Shown: positions 51,427 to 60,018 of the stretch, piece by piece | Numbering within the stretch: position 1 is the stretch's first letter | How the letters are laid out: every line of letters starts with the position of its first letter | Source: Burkholderia sp. Ax-1719 | GTDB taxonomy: Bacteria; Pseudomonadota; Gammaproteobacteria; Burkholderiales; Burkholderiaceae | DNA: 64,000 bases | Direction: 5' to 3' | NCBI RefSeq assembly: GCF_011753055.1 | Contig: NZ_VWWJ01000022.1 | Location: 62,001 to 126,000 of the forward strand | The notes under the pieces: generated by a model | The model's input: only the letters and a program-made list of their open reading frames with translations | What the model was told of the DNA's origin: nothing | The model's database searches: none | Position numbers and translations under genes: made by a program

Positions 51427-52137
51427 TCACGTCTTGTTGCGCTGTCGGCTCCAGTGCTCCAGCAGCACACGTGTCTGCTCGCAGACGCTGGCCTTCAGAA
51501 ACTCGGCTTTCTCACGATCGATCTCGTTCCATTCGAGCGTCGTCAGCGCCGAGCGGCGCGCGATATGGAACACCAGCAATTGCCCATAGAGGCTGAACAT
51601 GCGCACGGTGGTCAGCGTGTCGTCGGCGCGGCTGCCGGTGATGCGCGCCAGCAGTTCGACGTTCACGGTATTGAGCGGCGTACGCACGCGCTCGCGCAGC
51701 ACTTCCGAGCCGACTTCCGGTTCGCCGCCGCCTTGCTCGCGCGCGAAGAACAGGCGTTGATCGGGTTCGCTGCTCTTGATGAACGTGCGGTCGGCTACCG
51801 CGCGCTGGATGTCGAGGAAGGCTTCAATCAGCGCTTCGGTGTCGCCGTTGCGTTCCAGCACGGCACGCGCGCGCAGCACGGCGGGTTCGAATGCTTGCCA
51901 GGATTCGTCGGCAATTGATTCGGCGCACGCGCGGTAAAGCCCTTCCTTGTTTTCGAAGTAGTACTGCAGCGCGGGGGCATTCACGCCCGCGCGGGCGGCG
52001 ATGTCGCGTGTGGAAGCGCCTTCGAAACCATGCTGCCCGAACAGGCTGATGGCGGCTTCGATGATCTTGCGGCGGGTTTCGTCTCCGCGCGCATAACCGC
52101 CCGCCGAGGGGCGGCGCAGTCGTTTTGGTTCGTTCAT
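51427..52137 (-). CDS. TetR-family regulator, CecR/YbiH (DUF1956) type
   Basis: The 236-residue protein has the HTH block S-T-R-D-I-A-A-R-A-G-V-N-A-P-A-L-Q-Y-Y-F preceded by Y-A-R-G-D-E-T-R, the CecR/YbiH start pattern, and a long C-terminal ligand domain. In relatives it represses a divergent HlyD/ABC or MFS drug-efflux operon; here it is divergent from emrA-emrB-OMF, 110 bp apart. Confidence 0.9.
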   Translation of the reverse strand: MNEPKRLRRPSAGGYARGDETRRKIIEAAISLFGQHGFEGASTRDIAARAGVNAPALQYYFENKEGLYRACAESIADESWQAFEPAVLRARAVLERNGDTEALIEAFLDIQRAVADRTFIKSSEPDQRLFFAREQGGGEPEVGSEVLRERVRTPLNTVNVELLARITGSRADDTLTTVRMFSLYGQLLVFHIARRSALTTLEWNEIDREKAEFLKASVCEQTRVLLEHWSRQRNKT

Positions 52138-52177
52138 GTCATGTGGGGTTGCGGCTTGGCTGACGAAAATATAACAC

Positions 52178-52206
52178 TTGACAGAATTTTTCCGGGTGGA
52201 ATAATT
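52178..52206 (+). promoter_or_regulatory. Promoter of the emrA operon with imperfect dyad in the spacer
   Basis: TTGACA (52178-52183), 17-bp spacer, ATAATT (52201-52206). The spacer region carries ATTTTTCC-GGGT-GGAATAAT (52186-52205), a dyad with one mismatch, a plausible site for the divergent CecR-like repressor. Confidence 0.65.
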
Positions 52207-52247
52207 TTGCCAACTGGAAATAATCTTTTACTGGGGTTGTGAAAATC

Positions 52248-53384
52248 ATGTCAACGACTGCGGGAGCGCCCGGGCGCGAAGTGCCGGGCGACGCCGTTTC
52301 GCCGGAGAAGCGTGGCAATAAACGCATGGTGCTGATCGGTCTCGGGCTCGGGGCGCTGGTTGCCGCCGGCGTCTGGGGCGGTCACTGGTGGCTCGTGGGC
52401 CGCTTCATCGAAAGTACCGACGATGCCTATCTGCAGGCGGATAGCGTGACCGTCGCGCCGAAGGTCAGCGGCTATGTCACCGACGTCTATGTCGCCGACA
52501 ACCAGACCGTGAAGGTGGGCGATCCGCTCGTGAAGCTCGACGCGCGCCAGTATCAGGTGGCGCTCGATCAGGCCAACGCGACCATCGACGCACGCGCCGC
52601 CGACATCCAGCACGCCGATGCGCAACTCGCGCAGCAGCGCGCCAACATCGCGCAGGCGCAGGCCCAGCAGGAAGTGGCGCGTGTGAGCTTGCGTCACGCT
52701 CAGGACGAAGTTGCGCGCTATACGCCGCTCGCGGCGACCGGTGCGGAAACCACCGAGCGTCTGGCTGAACTCAAGAGCAACCGCGACCAGGCGCAGGCAA
52801 CCCTGGCCGCCGATTCCGCCGCCGTCGAAGCGCAGCGTTCGCAGGTCGCGGCACTGACGGCGCAGCAGGCGCAGGCGCGTGCGCAGCTTGAAGCGGCGCG
52901 CGCCAGTGCGGCGCAGTCGCAACTCGATCTGGACAATACCGTGGTCAAGAGCGCGCTCGCTGGGCGCGTGGGCGATCGCACGGTGCGCGTGGGGCAGTAC
53001 GTGCAACCGGGCACGCGCATGCTGACGGTCGTCCCGGTGCAGAAGACTTACCTCACCGCGAACTTCAAGGAAACGCAGATCGGCCGCATGCGTATCGGTC
53101 AGCCGGTCGAGCTGTATGTCGACGCATTGCCGGGCCACACGCTGCATGGCGTGGTGGACAGTTTCTCGCCGGGCACGGGCGCGCAGTTCGCGCTGTTGCC
53201 GCCGGAAAACGCTACGGGCAACTTCACGAAGATCGTGCAGCGCGTGCCGGTGCGTATCCGGCTCGATACCGGTCCTGAAACGCGCGGCGTGCTGCTGCCG
53301 GGCATGTCCGTGACCGTCGATGTCGATACGCGTTCCGCGCGCGACGACGATCGCCGTATCGACGCCGAGAACCATCGTGGCTGA
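52248..53384 (+). CDS. emrA: Efflux membrane-fusion protein (EmrA/HlyD family)
   Basis: The 378-residue inner-membrane adaptor has one N-terminal span (about 30-50). The biotin-lipoyl-like strand V-A-P-K-V-S-G-Y-V-T-D-V-Y-V follows, then a long coiled-coil hairpin rich in Ala/Gln, and a returning beta-barrel (L-D-N-T-V-V-K-S-A-L-A-G-R-V-G-D). It links the MFS pump to the outer-membrane factor. ATG 52248 is preferred to GTG 52239, since GGGG stands eleven bases upstream. It overlaps emrB by 8 bp. Confidence 0.9.
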   Translation: MSTTAGAPGREVPGDAVSPEKRGNKRMVLIGLGLGALVAAGVWGGHWWLVGRFIESTDDAYLQADSVTVAPKVSGYVTDVYVADNQTVKVGDPLVKLDARQYQVALDQANATIDARAADIQHADAQLAQQRANIAQAQAQQEVARVSLRHAQDEVARYTPLAATGAETTERLAELKSNRDQAQATLAADSAAVEAQRSQVAALTAQQAQARAQLEAARASAAQSQLDLDNTVVKSALAGRVGDRTVRVGQYVQPGTRMLTVVPVQKTYLTANFKETQIGRMRIGQPVELYVDALPGHTLHGVVDSFSPGTGAQFALLPPENATGNFTKIVQRVPVRIRLDTGPETRGVLLPGMSVTVDVDTRSARDDDRRIDAENHRG

Positions 53385-54981
53385 TCCGGCAAGCGCGGCA
53401 ACAGGTACGACCCCGGCGCCGCACCCGCACGGCGAGCGCGCCAGCGCCGCCGACTGGATCGCCGTGGCGGCAGGTGCATTGGGCGCGCTGATGGCGACGC
53501 TCGATATCTCGATCACGAACTCGGCGCTGCCGCAGATTCAGGGCGAAATCGGCGCGACCGGCACGGAAGGCACGTGGATTTCCACGGGCTACCTGATGTC
53601 CGAGATCGTGATGATTCCGCTTGCGGCCTGGCTCACGCGCGTATTCGGACTGCGAAATTTCCTGCTGGCGAATGCGGCGCTCTTTATCGGCTTTTCGATG
53701 ATGTGCGGCTGGTCGGGCACGCTCGGCCTGATGATCGCCGGGCGCATCGGCCAGGGCTTCACGGGCGGCGCGATGATTCCCACCGCGCAGACCATCATCC
53801 GCACGCGGCTGCCGCTTTCGCAGTTGCCGGTCGGCATGACGGTGTTTGGCTTGATCGTGCTGCTAGGCCCCTTGCTGGGTCCCGTGCTGGGCGGCTGGCT
53901 GGCGGAAAACATCAGCTGGAGCTGGTGCTTCTTTATCAATCTGCCGGTGTGTATCGCGCTCATCACGCTGCTGATCGTGGGGCTGCCCAAGGACAAGCCG
54001 CATTGGGAAGCCTTTCTCAAAGCCGACTGGCTGGGCATCGTGGGCCTTGCCGTGGGTTTGAGCACGCTCACGGTCGTGCTCGAAGAAGGGCAGCGCGAGC
54101 GCTGGTTCGAATCGCACATGATCGTGACGCTGACCTTTGTCTCGCTGGCGGGCATGGTGCTGATCGGCATTTCGCAGTTCGTGGCGAAAAAGCCCATTTT
54201 GCGGCTGTCGCTGATGCGCAATCCGCGTTACGCCAGTGTGATCGTGATTGTGTCGGCGGTGGGGGCGGGTCTTTACGGCATTTCCTATCTGCTGCCGCAG
54301 TTCCTCAGCATCGTGGCGGGCTACAACGCCGAACAATCCGGCGCGATCATGCTGCTGTCCGGCTTGCCCGCGTTTCTGGTGATGCCAATCCTGCCGCGGC
54401 TGCTGGGCAAGGTGGATTTCCGCGTGCTGGTGGTGAGCGGTCTGCTGCTCTTTACGCTCAGTTGCATGCTCGATATTTCGCTGACCGCGCAGAGCGTAGG
54501 CCACGATTTCGTCTGGTCGCAGCTGATTCGCGGCGTGGCGCAGATGCTGGCGATGATGCCGCTCAATCAGGCTTCGATGGCGGCGGTCGCGCGCGAAGAC
54601 TCGGGCGATGCGGCGGGCTTGTACAACATGGCGCGTAACCTGGGCGGCTCGATTGGTCTTGCGATCATCGGCACGCTGATCGACCGGCGCGAGACCTATC
54701 ACACGGCCGTATTGCGCGAGTCCCTGAGCGGCAATTCGCTGATCGGGCAGGAGCGTCTCGCTTCGGGCGCGGCGAACTGGTTCGCGCAGACCGGCGATAT
54801 GGCGTACTCGCAGATGCAATCGCTCGGCCAGATCGCTACGCAGATCCAGCAGCAATCGACAGTCATCACGTACTCCGAAACATTCTGGGTGCTCGGCATC
54901 GCGCTCGCTGCCTGCGTGCCGCTCGCGCTCCTGCTCAAGAAACCGCAGCCCGGCGTGAAGGCGCCGTCAGCCGGCCACTGA
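53377..54981 (+). CDS. emrB: MFS multidrug efflux pump, DHA2/EmrB family (14 TM)
   Basis: The protein is 534 residues from a GTG start. It has about 14 membrane spans. The family motif C region appears in G-P-L-L-G-P-V-L-G-G-W-L, and D-I-S-I-T-N-S-A-L-P-Q lies in the first span. It is a proton-driven exporter of hydrophobic drugs. GTG 53377 overlaps emrA by 8 bp; an ATG at 53320 is the alternative and would add 19 residues. Confidence 0.9.
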   Translation: MADPASAATGTTPAPHPHGERASAADWIAVAAGALGALMATLDISITNSALPQIQGEIGATGTEGTWISTGYLMSEIVMIPLAAWLTRVFGLRNFLLANAALFIGFSMMCGWSGTLGLMIAGRIGQGFTGGAMIPTAQTIIRTRLPLSQLPVGMTVFGLIVLLGPLLGPVLGGWLAENISWSWCFFINLPVCIALITLLIVGLPKDKPHWEAFLKADWLGIVGLAVGLSTLTVVLEEGQRERWFESHMIVTLTFVSLAGMVLIGISQFVAKKPILRLSLMRNPRYASVIVIVSAVGAGLYGISYLLPQFLSIVAGYNAEQSGAIMLLSGLPAFLVMPILPRLLGKVDFRVLVVSGLLLFTLSCMLDISLTAQSVGHDFVWSQLIRGVAQMLAMMPLNQASMAAVAREDSGDAAGLYNMARNLGGSIGLAIIGTLIDRRETYHTAVLRESLSGNSLIGQERLASGAANWFAQTGDMAYSQMQSLGQIATQIQQQSTVITYSETFWVLGIALAACVPLALLLKKPQPGVKAPSAGH

Positions 54982-55000
54982 TGCTTCATTTTCCCGACTC

Positions 55001-56488
55001 ATGACGGCAATTCGCTCGTATCAACTCACATTCCGATCGGCACTCGCGCCGGTCACGGCGCTGGCGGCCGCCTGCGCGCTTGCCGCTTGCACCGTTGGCC
55101 CCGACTATCACGGCGCGCCGGCGGTGGCGCCCGAGGCGGCCAGCGCAGCCACCTTCGTGCGCACGCCCGCACAGGGCGTCACGCCCACGCGTGCGCCCAG
55201 CCAATGGTGGCTGGCGTTCAACGATCCGCAACTCAATGCGCTGATCGCCGCTGCTTTCGAACATAACCCCGACCTGCGCGCGGCCCAGGCGCGGCTGCGC
55301 GAATCGCGTGCGCAACTGCAGACGCAGCGCGCTGCGGAAATGCCGAAGGTCTCGGCTGCCGTCGCCGCGCCGCGTATGCGCGAGCCTAGCCTGAGCGCGT
55401 TTTCGCAGTCCGATGGCAGCAGCAGTTCGAGTTCGGGCGGCGGTGGCCCGCTGCAGTTCTACACCGCGGGCTTCGATGCCTCGTGGGAAATCGATCTGTT
55501 CGGCGGCACGCGTCGCGCGGTGGAAGCCGCGAGCGATGAAGCCGACGCCGTGCAGGCCGATCTCGCCGATGCGCAGGTTTCGCTCGCCGCCGAAGTGGCG
55601 CAGGCCTATATCGATCTACGCGACGAGCAGCAGCGTTTGTTGATCGCGCAACGAACTGCTGAGTTGCAGCAGCAATCGCTCACGCTCACTGAGCAGCGCC
55701 GCGCCGGTGGTACCGCTGCGGACGTGGATGTCGAGCGTTTGACTACGCAGGTCGAAAACACGCGATCGACGATCACGCCGCTCGCGTCGCAAGTGGAAAT
55801 ATCGCTCGATCAGCTGGCGGTGCTCACGGGCAAGGCCCCTGGCGCGCTCGATGCCGAACTGGCGACGCCGCAAGCGTTGCCGGTGTTGCCCGCATCGGTG
55901 CCGGTGAGCGATCCGGCCACGATGTTCGCGCAACGTCCCGACATTCGCGCCGCCGAGCGCCGTCTGGCGTCGAGCAACGCGCAGATCGGCGAGCATGTGG
56001 CCGATTTTCTGCCGAAGCTCACGCTGTTCGGCGACCTGGGCTTCACGGCTGCAGACCCCGGACATCTGCTGCGCAAGAACAATTTCAGCTGGGTGGGCGT
56101 GCCTTATCTGCAATGGAATCTGTTCGACTTTGGCCGCACGCTAGGCGCGGTGCACGGCGCAGAAGCGTCGCGCGACGAAGCCGAAGCGCGTTATGAAAAA
56201 GCGGTGCTGGCCGCACTGCAGGACGCGAACGGCGCGCTTTCGCGCTACGGTTATCAGCGCGAGCACCTCGTCACGCTGCAGAAGGTGCAGGATTCGGCGC
56301 AACGCTCGGCGGTGCTGATGCGTCAGCGTTATCGTGCGGGAACGTCGACGCTCGTCGATCTGCTGGACACCCAGCGTTCCGAATTTCTTGCCCAGCAGGA
56401 CGTGATCTCGGGGCAGGCCGAGTTGCTCAAGGACTTCATCTCCATCCAGAAGAGCCTGGGTCTGGGCTGGCGCAGCAACGCAAGCTAA
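55001..56488 (+). CDS. Outer-membrane efflux lipoprotein (NodT/OMF family)
   Basis: The 495-residue TolC-like protein has a lipoprotein signal peptide ending A-L-A-A-C-T-V-G-P-D-Y (Cys at 30) and the OEP helical repeats. It would complete a three-part pump with the two preceding genes, 19 bp after emrB. The helical repeats include A-A-Q-A-R-L-R-E-S-R and R-R-L-A-S-S-N-A-Q-I-G. A stable imperfect hairpin follows at 56502-56535. Confidence 0.93.
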   Translation: MTAIRSYQLTFRSALAPVTALAAACALAACTVGPDYHGAPAVAPEAASAATFVRTPAQGVTPTRAPSQWWLAFNDPQLNALIAAAFEHNPDLRAAQARLRESRAQLQTQRAAEMPKVSAAVAAPRMREPSLSAFSQSDGSSSSSSGGGGPLQFYTAGFDASWEIDLFGGTRRAVEAASDEADAVQADLADAQVSLAAEVAQAYIDLRDEQQRLLIAQRTAELQQQSLTLTEQRRAGGTAADVDVERLTTQVENTRSTITPLASQVEISLDQLAVLTGKAPGALDAELATPQALPVLPASVPVSDPATMFAQRPDIRAAERRLASSNAQIGEHVADFLPKLTLFGDLGFTAADPGHLLRKNNFSWVGVPYLQWNLFDFGRTLGAVHGAEASRDEAEARYEKAVLAALQDANGALSRYGYQREHLVTLQKVQDSAQRSAVLMRQRYRAGTSTLVDLLDTQRSEFLAQQDVISGQAELLKDFISIQKSLGLGWRSNAS

Positions 56489-56501
56489 TTGCCTTGCATG
56501 A

Positions 56502-56535
56502 AGGGATGCGATGCAACGCTGCATTCGCGCTCCCT
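56502..56535. terminator. Imperfect hairpin after the OMF gene
   Basis: AGGGA...TCCCT outer stem and GCGATGCA/TGCATTCGC inner stem with one bulged T form a hairpin 13 bp after the OMF stop. No T-run follows, so it may act as a rho-dependent or processing structure. The rest of the 243-bp gap to the permease gene is AT-rich and unassigned. Confidence 0.35.
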
Positions 56536-56731
56536 GACTCAAATAGTGAGAAATTCCCGTGATTTAGCGGGTAAACGCTGAGCGTCGCCACGAAAAAAAT
56601 CAAAACGCCACTTCTTTAGCGCTGCTACTATTTTTCCGAAGAAAGCATCCCGAGACTGACCGGGCGCGCTGCATGCCTTGCTTTGTGTCTTTAGCGACCC
56701 GGCAGCCGGACATGAAGTCCAAGGAGGAGGC

Positions 56732-57766
56732 ATGAAGCTGAAGAAGGCCATCGACCGCATACCCGGCGGTCTGATGCTGGTGCCGCTGCTGCTCGGCGCC
56801 TGCGTTCATACGTTCGCGCTAGGCGCGGGCAAATACTTCGGTTCGTTCACCAACGGCCTGATTGCGGGCACCGTGCCCATTCTTGCCGTGTGGTTCTTCT
56901 GCATGGGCGCCACCATCGATCTGCGCGCCACTGGCACCGTGCTGCGCAAATCCGGTACCTTGCTCATCACCAAGATGGCGGTGGCGTGGATCGCTACGCT
57001 GGTCGCCGCTCACTATCTGCCTGTTGACGGCATCAAAAGCGGCCTTTTTGCAGGGCTTTCTGTGCTTGCGATTACCACGTCGATGGATATGACCAACGGC
57101 GGCCTCTATGCGGCGGTCATGCAGCAATACGGCACCAAGGAAGAAGCGGGCGCGTTCGTGTTGATGTCGATCGAATCGGGGCCGCTCGTCAGCATGATCA
57201 TTCTGGGCGCAACTGGCGTGGCGTTTTTTGAGCCGCGTCTATTCATGGGCGCGGTGTTGCCGTTCTTCATCGGCTTCGTGCTGGGCAATCTGGACCACGA
57301 TCTGCGCGAGCTGTTTGGCCGCTGTGTGCATCCGCTGATTCCGTTCTTTGGCTTTGCGCTGGGCAACGGTATCGATCTCAACGTGATCGTCACGAGCGGC
57401 TTTTCAGGGGTGATGCTGGGGCTGGGCGTGATCGTTGTGACCGGCATTCCCCTGATTCTCGCCGATCGCCTGCTCGCAGGCGGCAATGGCGCGGCGGGGT
57501 TAGCCGCATCGTCCACGGCGGGCGCGGCGGTGGCGAATCCCGCGATCATCGGCGAGATGATCCCGCGCTTCAAACCGCTCGTGCCCGCCGCAACGGCCAT
57601 GGTGGCAACCGCGTGCCTCGTCACGGCGATTCTCGTCCCGATCCTCACGGCGTTGTGGGTGCGCCGAAGGAGCGCGCGGGAGGCGCTGCGCGAAAGTCTG
57701 GCGGATGCCTTGCCCGACGATTTCATGGGGCCGCAGCCCATTACGGGCCGCGACGCTCACGTATAG
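56732..57766 (+). CDS. kdgT: 2-Keto-3-deoxygluconate permease (KdgT family)
   Basis: The 344-residue polytopic protein has the KdgT start I-P-G-G-L-M-L-V-P-L-L-L-G-A and the block L-S-V-L-A-I-T-T-S-M-D-M-T-N-G-G-L-Y, with about ten spans. It imports 2-keto-3-deoxygluconate with protons. AAGGAGGAGG precedes ATG 56732. No KDG kinase or aldolase gene is near. It is convergent with the cytochrome b561 gene, 6 bp apart. Confidence 0.92.
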   Translation: MKLKKAIDRIPGGLMLVPLLLGACVHTFALGAGKYFGSFTNGLIAGTVPILAVWFFCMGATIDLRATGTVLRKSGTLLITKMAVAWIATLVAAHYLPVDGIKSGLFAGLSVLAITTSMDMTNGGLYAAVMQQYGTKEEAGAFVLMSIESGPLVSMIILGATGVAFFEPRLFMGAVLPFFIGFVLGNLDHDLRELFGRCVHPLIPFFGFALGNGIDLNVIVTSGFSGVMLGLGVIVVTGIPLILADRLLAGGNGAAGLAASSTAGAAVANPAIIGEMIPRFKPLVPAATAMVATACLVTAILVPILTALWVRRRSAREALRESLADALPDDFMGPQPITGRDAHV

Positions 57767-57772
57767 CGGCGA

Positions 57773-58306
57773 TCAACCTCGCGCCATGCTCTCAAGCACG
57801 CCATCGCGTCGAATCAGCCCATGAAACAGCGCTGCGCCCAGATGCAGCAGCACGACCGCGAACAGCAGCATGGCGAGCCACGTATGTGCCGCGCGCAGCA
57901 ATGCGTAGAGCGCGACGCTATGCGGTGCGATAGCCGGTAGGTGCAGCGCCCCTGCGAGCACGACGGGGTAACCGGCTGCGGACAGCATGGCCCAGCCGAT
58001 CAGCGGCATCGCGATCATGAGCGCGTAGAGCACGAGATGCGAGGCGTGCGCGGCGACGCGTTGCCACGCGGGCATATCGCTGGGCAGGGCGGGCGTGCCC
58101 CGTGTGAGCCGCACGACTACACGCACAATCACGAGCACAAGGAAAGCGATGCCCAGCGGCCGATGCAGCGCAATCAGGCTGTTATGAAGCTGCGAGACGG
58201 TGGCAACCATGCCCACGCCAACGAACAGCATCGCAACGATCAGGACTGCCATTGACCAGTGCAGCAAGCGGGCGAGGCCGCTGAAATGCGCTTGAGCGGG
58301 TTTCAT
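57773..58306 (-). CDS. Cytochrome b561-type membrane haem protein
   Basis: The 177-residue protein has four spans and histidine ligands in L-L-H-W-S-M, A-L-H-R-P-L-G, and the late H-T-W and L-L-H-L-G-A-A-L-F-H. It takes electrons from the quinone pool or passes them to a periplasmic acceptor. Its ATG overlaps the catalase-family gene stop (ATGA), so the pair is coupled. Confidence 0.92.
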   Translation of the reverse strand: MKPAQAHFSGLARLLHWSMAVLIVAMLFVGVGMVATVSQLHNSLIALHRPLGIAFLVLVIVRVVVRLTRGTPALPSDMPAWQRVAAHASHLVLYALMIAMPLIGWAMLSAAGYPVVLAGALHLPAIAPHSVALYALLRAAHTWLAMLLFAVVLLHLGAALFHGLIRRDGVLESMARG

Positions 58307-59361
58307 TGCTGGGCTTCTCCGTGTGCATGAGCGAGCGCCGCTTCTTCATGCGTGCGGCGGTTGAACGAGACCGAATAGGCGGCGGAGCGCGCGGCGAGCA
58401 GCGGATCGTCCGAGGGCTTCAGTCCATCGGGCAACACCGTCGGGTCGTAATTGACGTCGCGGCAGGCGCCTGCGCGTTGTGGCGTGGCCTGCCGCAGCAC
58501 GAGCGTGCCCGCATCGATCTGCTCGCGCGAGGCCGGCCATTGCTGCGTGGCATCGCTAGTTTGATCCTCGGGCGCAGCCACGGTGAGCACGAGATGCCAG
58601 CGCAGCGGGCCTTGCGCGAGCCGCGCTTCGAGATCGTCGGCGAGGAAGTCGGGATTACGTTTCTGATCGGCCGATTCAGCCTCGTAAGGCGTTTGCGGCA
58701 CCATCTCCCACCGTACCGCATGCGTATTGCCGTTGGCATCCGTGGCGATAAATGCGTTGATGCTCCAGAACGCGGTGTTTGCGAAGCTCGATGAAGGCGG
58801 ATGTGCCTTAAGCCACTGGCGAAACGGCAGGGTTTCCGGATTGGCGCTAAAGAAAGCATCGAGCTTCGCGGGGTCGGGCTTGCCGGTCTTTGGATCGGGC
58901 TTCGAGGCAACCAGTTGCTGATAGAACTGATTCGGTGTGCGAACCACAAAAACCGGCGCGGAATTCATGCCAGTGCGCCACTGTTCTCCGTCGTTCAACT
59001 GAAACAGCAAGGCCATGCTGCGCACGGGTATGCTGGCGTCGGGCGCGGACGGATTGCTGCCCGGAATCGCGAAGCGGCCGATCACTGGCGTCTCGCCCGG
59101 CGCGAACACCGCCGCGCGCGAGACCTTTGCGCCATTGCCATTGCTCTCGAATTCGCCTTCCACGCACAGGCCTTTGGCGTGATTGCGCCGGTATCCTGCG
59201 TGGATGCCATAGTTCGATTCGAAGGTATTGACGATGTGGGGCGCGTCCACGCGTTTGGGCGTCAGCCAGCCCGCCGTCCATGCGAAGGCGGCGGCCGTGC
59301 AACCGATCACAGCCGCGATGGCGGCAAGCCGGCATGGCACGCAGATATCGGCGCGACTCAT
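58303..59361 (-). CDS. Membrane-anchored catalase-family peroxidase (SrpA/small catalase type)
   Basis: The 352-residue protein has an N-terminal membrane helix (about 11-33), then a short catalase-fold domain. It has the distal His61 in R-R-N-H-A-K-G and a proximal haem Tyr329 in R-S-A-A-Y. It lacks the long catalase C-terminal region. Such proteins act as peroxidases and often pair with cytochrome b561, seen here downstream. GGAGG precedes ATG 59361. Confidence 0.9.
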   Translation of the reverse strand: MSRADICVPCRLAAIAAVIGCTAAAFAWTAGWLTPKRVDAPHIVNTFESNYGIHAGYRRNHAKGLCVEGEFESNGNGAKVSRAAVFAPGETPVIGRFAIPGSNPSAPDASIPVRSMALLFQLNDGEQWRTGMNSAPVFVVRTPNQFYQQLVASKPDPKTGKPDPAKLDAFFSANPETLPFRQWLKAHPPSSSFANTAFWSINAFIATDANGNTHAVRWEMVPQTPYEAESADQKRNPDFLADDLEARLAQGPLRWHLVLTVAAPEDQTSDATQQWPASREQIDAGTLVLRQATPQRAGACRDVNYDPTVLPDGLKPSDDPLLAARSAAYSVSFNRRTHEEAALAHAHGEAQQ

Positions 59362-59572
59362 GATGCGCCTCCGCACCGCACGCTGGCGCGTGTGAGTCGC
59401 ATGAGGATCGGCGAGCGTGGATAGAGCGAAGCGCGTTGGGGCATGATCGGTCCTGTCGAGGGTCGTGGTGGCCGTTACAGGCGTCAACAGGGTGAAGGCG
59501 CGTTCTATTCCCTGCGCATGCAAAGAAAGTGAAGCTGTAAGGCGAGCGCAAGAAAGCGCAAAGGAGCCGGCG

Positions 59573-59965
59573 ATGCTGAAAGGGGGCTGTTTGTGCGGCA
59601 AGATCCGCTATGAAATCACGGGCGAGCCGATTGGCACGACCGCATGTCATTGCGCGGATTGCCGCCGCGCATCGGGCGCGCCGTTTGTCGGCTGGATGAG
59701 CGTGGCGCGCGATACGTTCAGGTTCGTTGCAGGCGCAACAAAAACCTACGCATCGAGTAAAGGCGTGGAACGGGGTTTTTGCCCCGAGTGCGGCACGCCA
59801 CTTACCTATCGCAGCGTGGCGTATGCCGACGAAATCGATATCGCGACCGGTACGCTGGACGAGCCCGGCGATGCGCCGCCCGAGGATCATACGTGGACGT
59901 CGCAACAACTCGGCTGGGTGCGGCTGGCGGACGGATTACCCAGTTATCCGCGCAGCCGTTCATGA
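59573..59965 (+). CDS. GFA-family (glutathione-dependent formaldehyde-activating-like) zinc protein
   Basis: The 130-residue CENP-V/GFA-fold protein has zinc-binding cysteines in G-G-C-L-C-G-K-I, H-C-A-D-C-R-R, and F-C-P-E-C-G-T. The family is of uncertain role; formaldehyde adduct formation with glutathione is one proposal. AAAGGAGCC stands before ATG 59573. It is divergent from the catalase gene and convergent with the aldehyde dehydrogenase gene. Confidence 0.9.
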   Translation: MLKGGCLCGKIRYEITGEPIGTTACHCADCRRASGAPFVGWMSVARDTFRFVAGATKTYASSKGVERGFCPECGTPLTYRSVAYADEIDIATGTLDEPGDAPPEDHTWTSQQLGWVRLADGLPSYPRSRS

Positions 59966-60018
59966 ATGAAGTTCAGGCGATCAAGCGGGGCCGATGCGGC
60001 GCGCGCCGCATCGAACGA

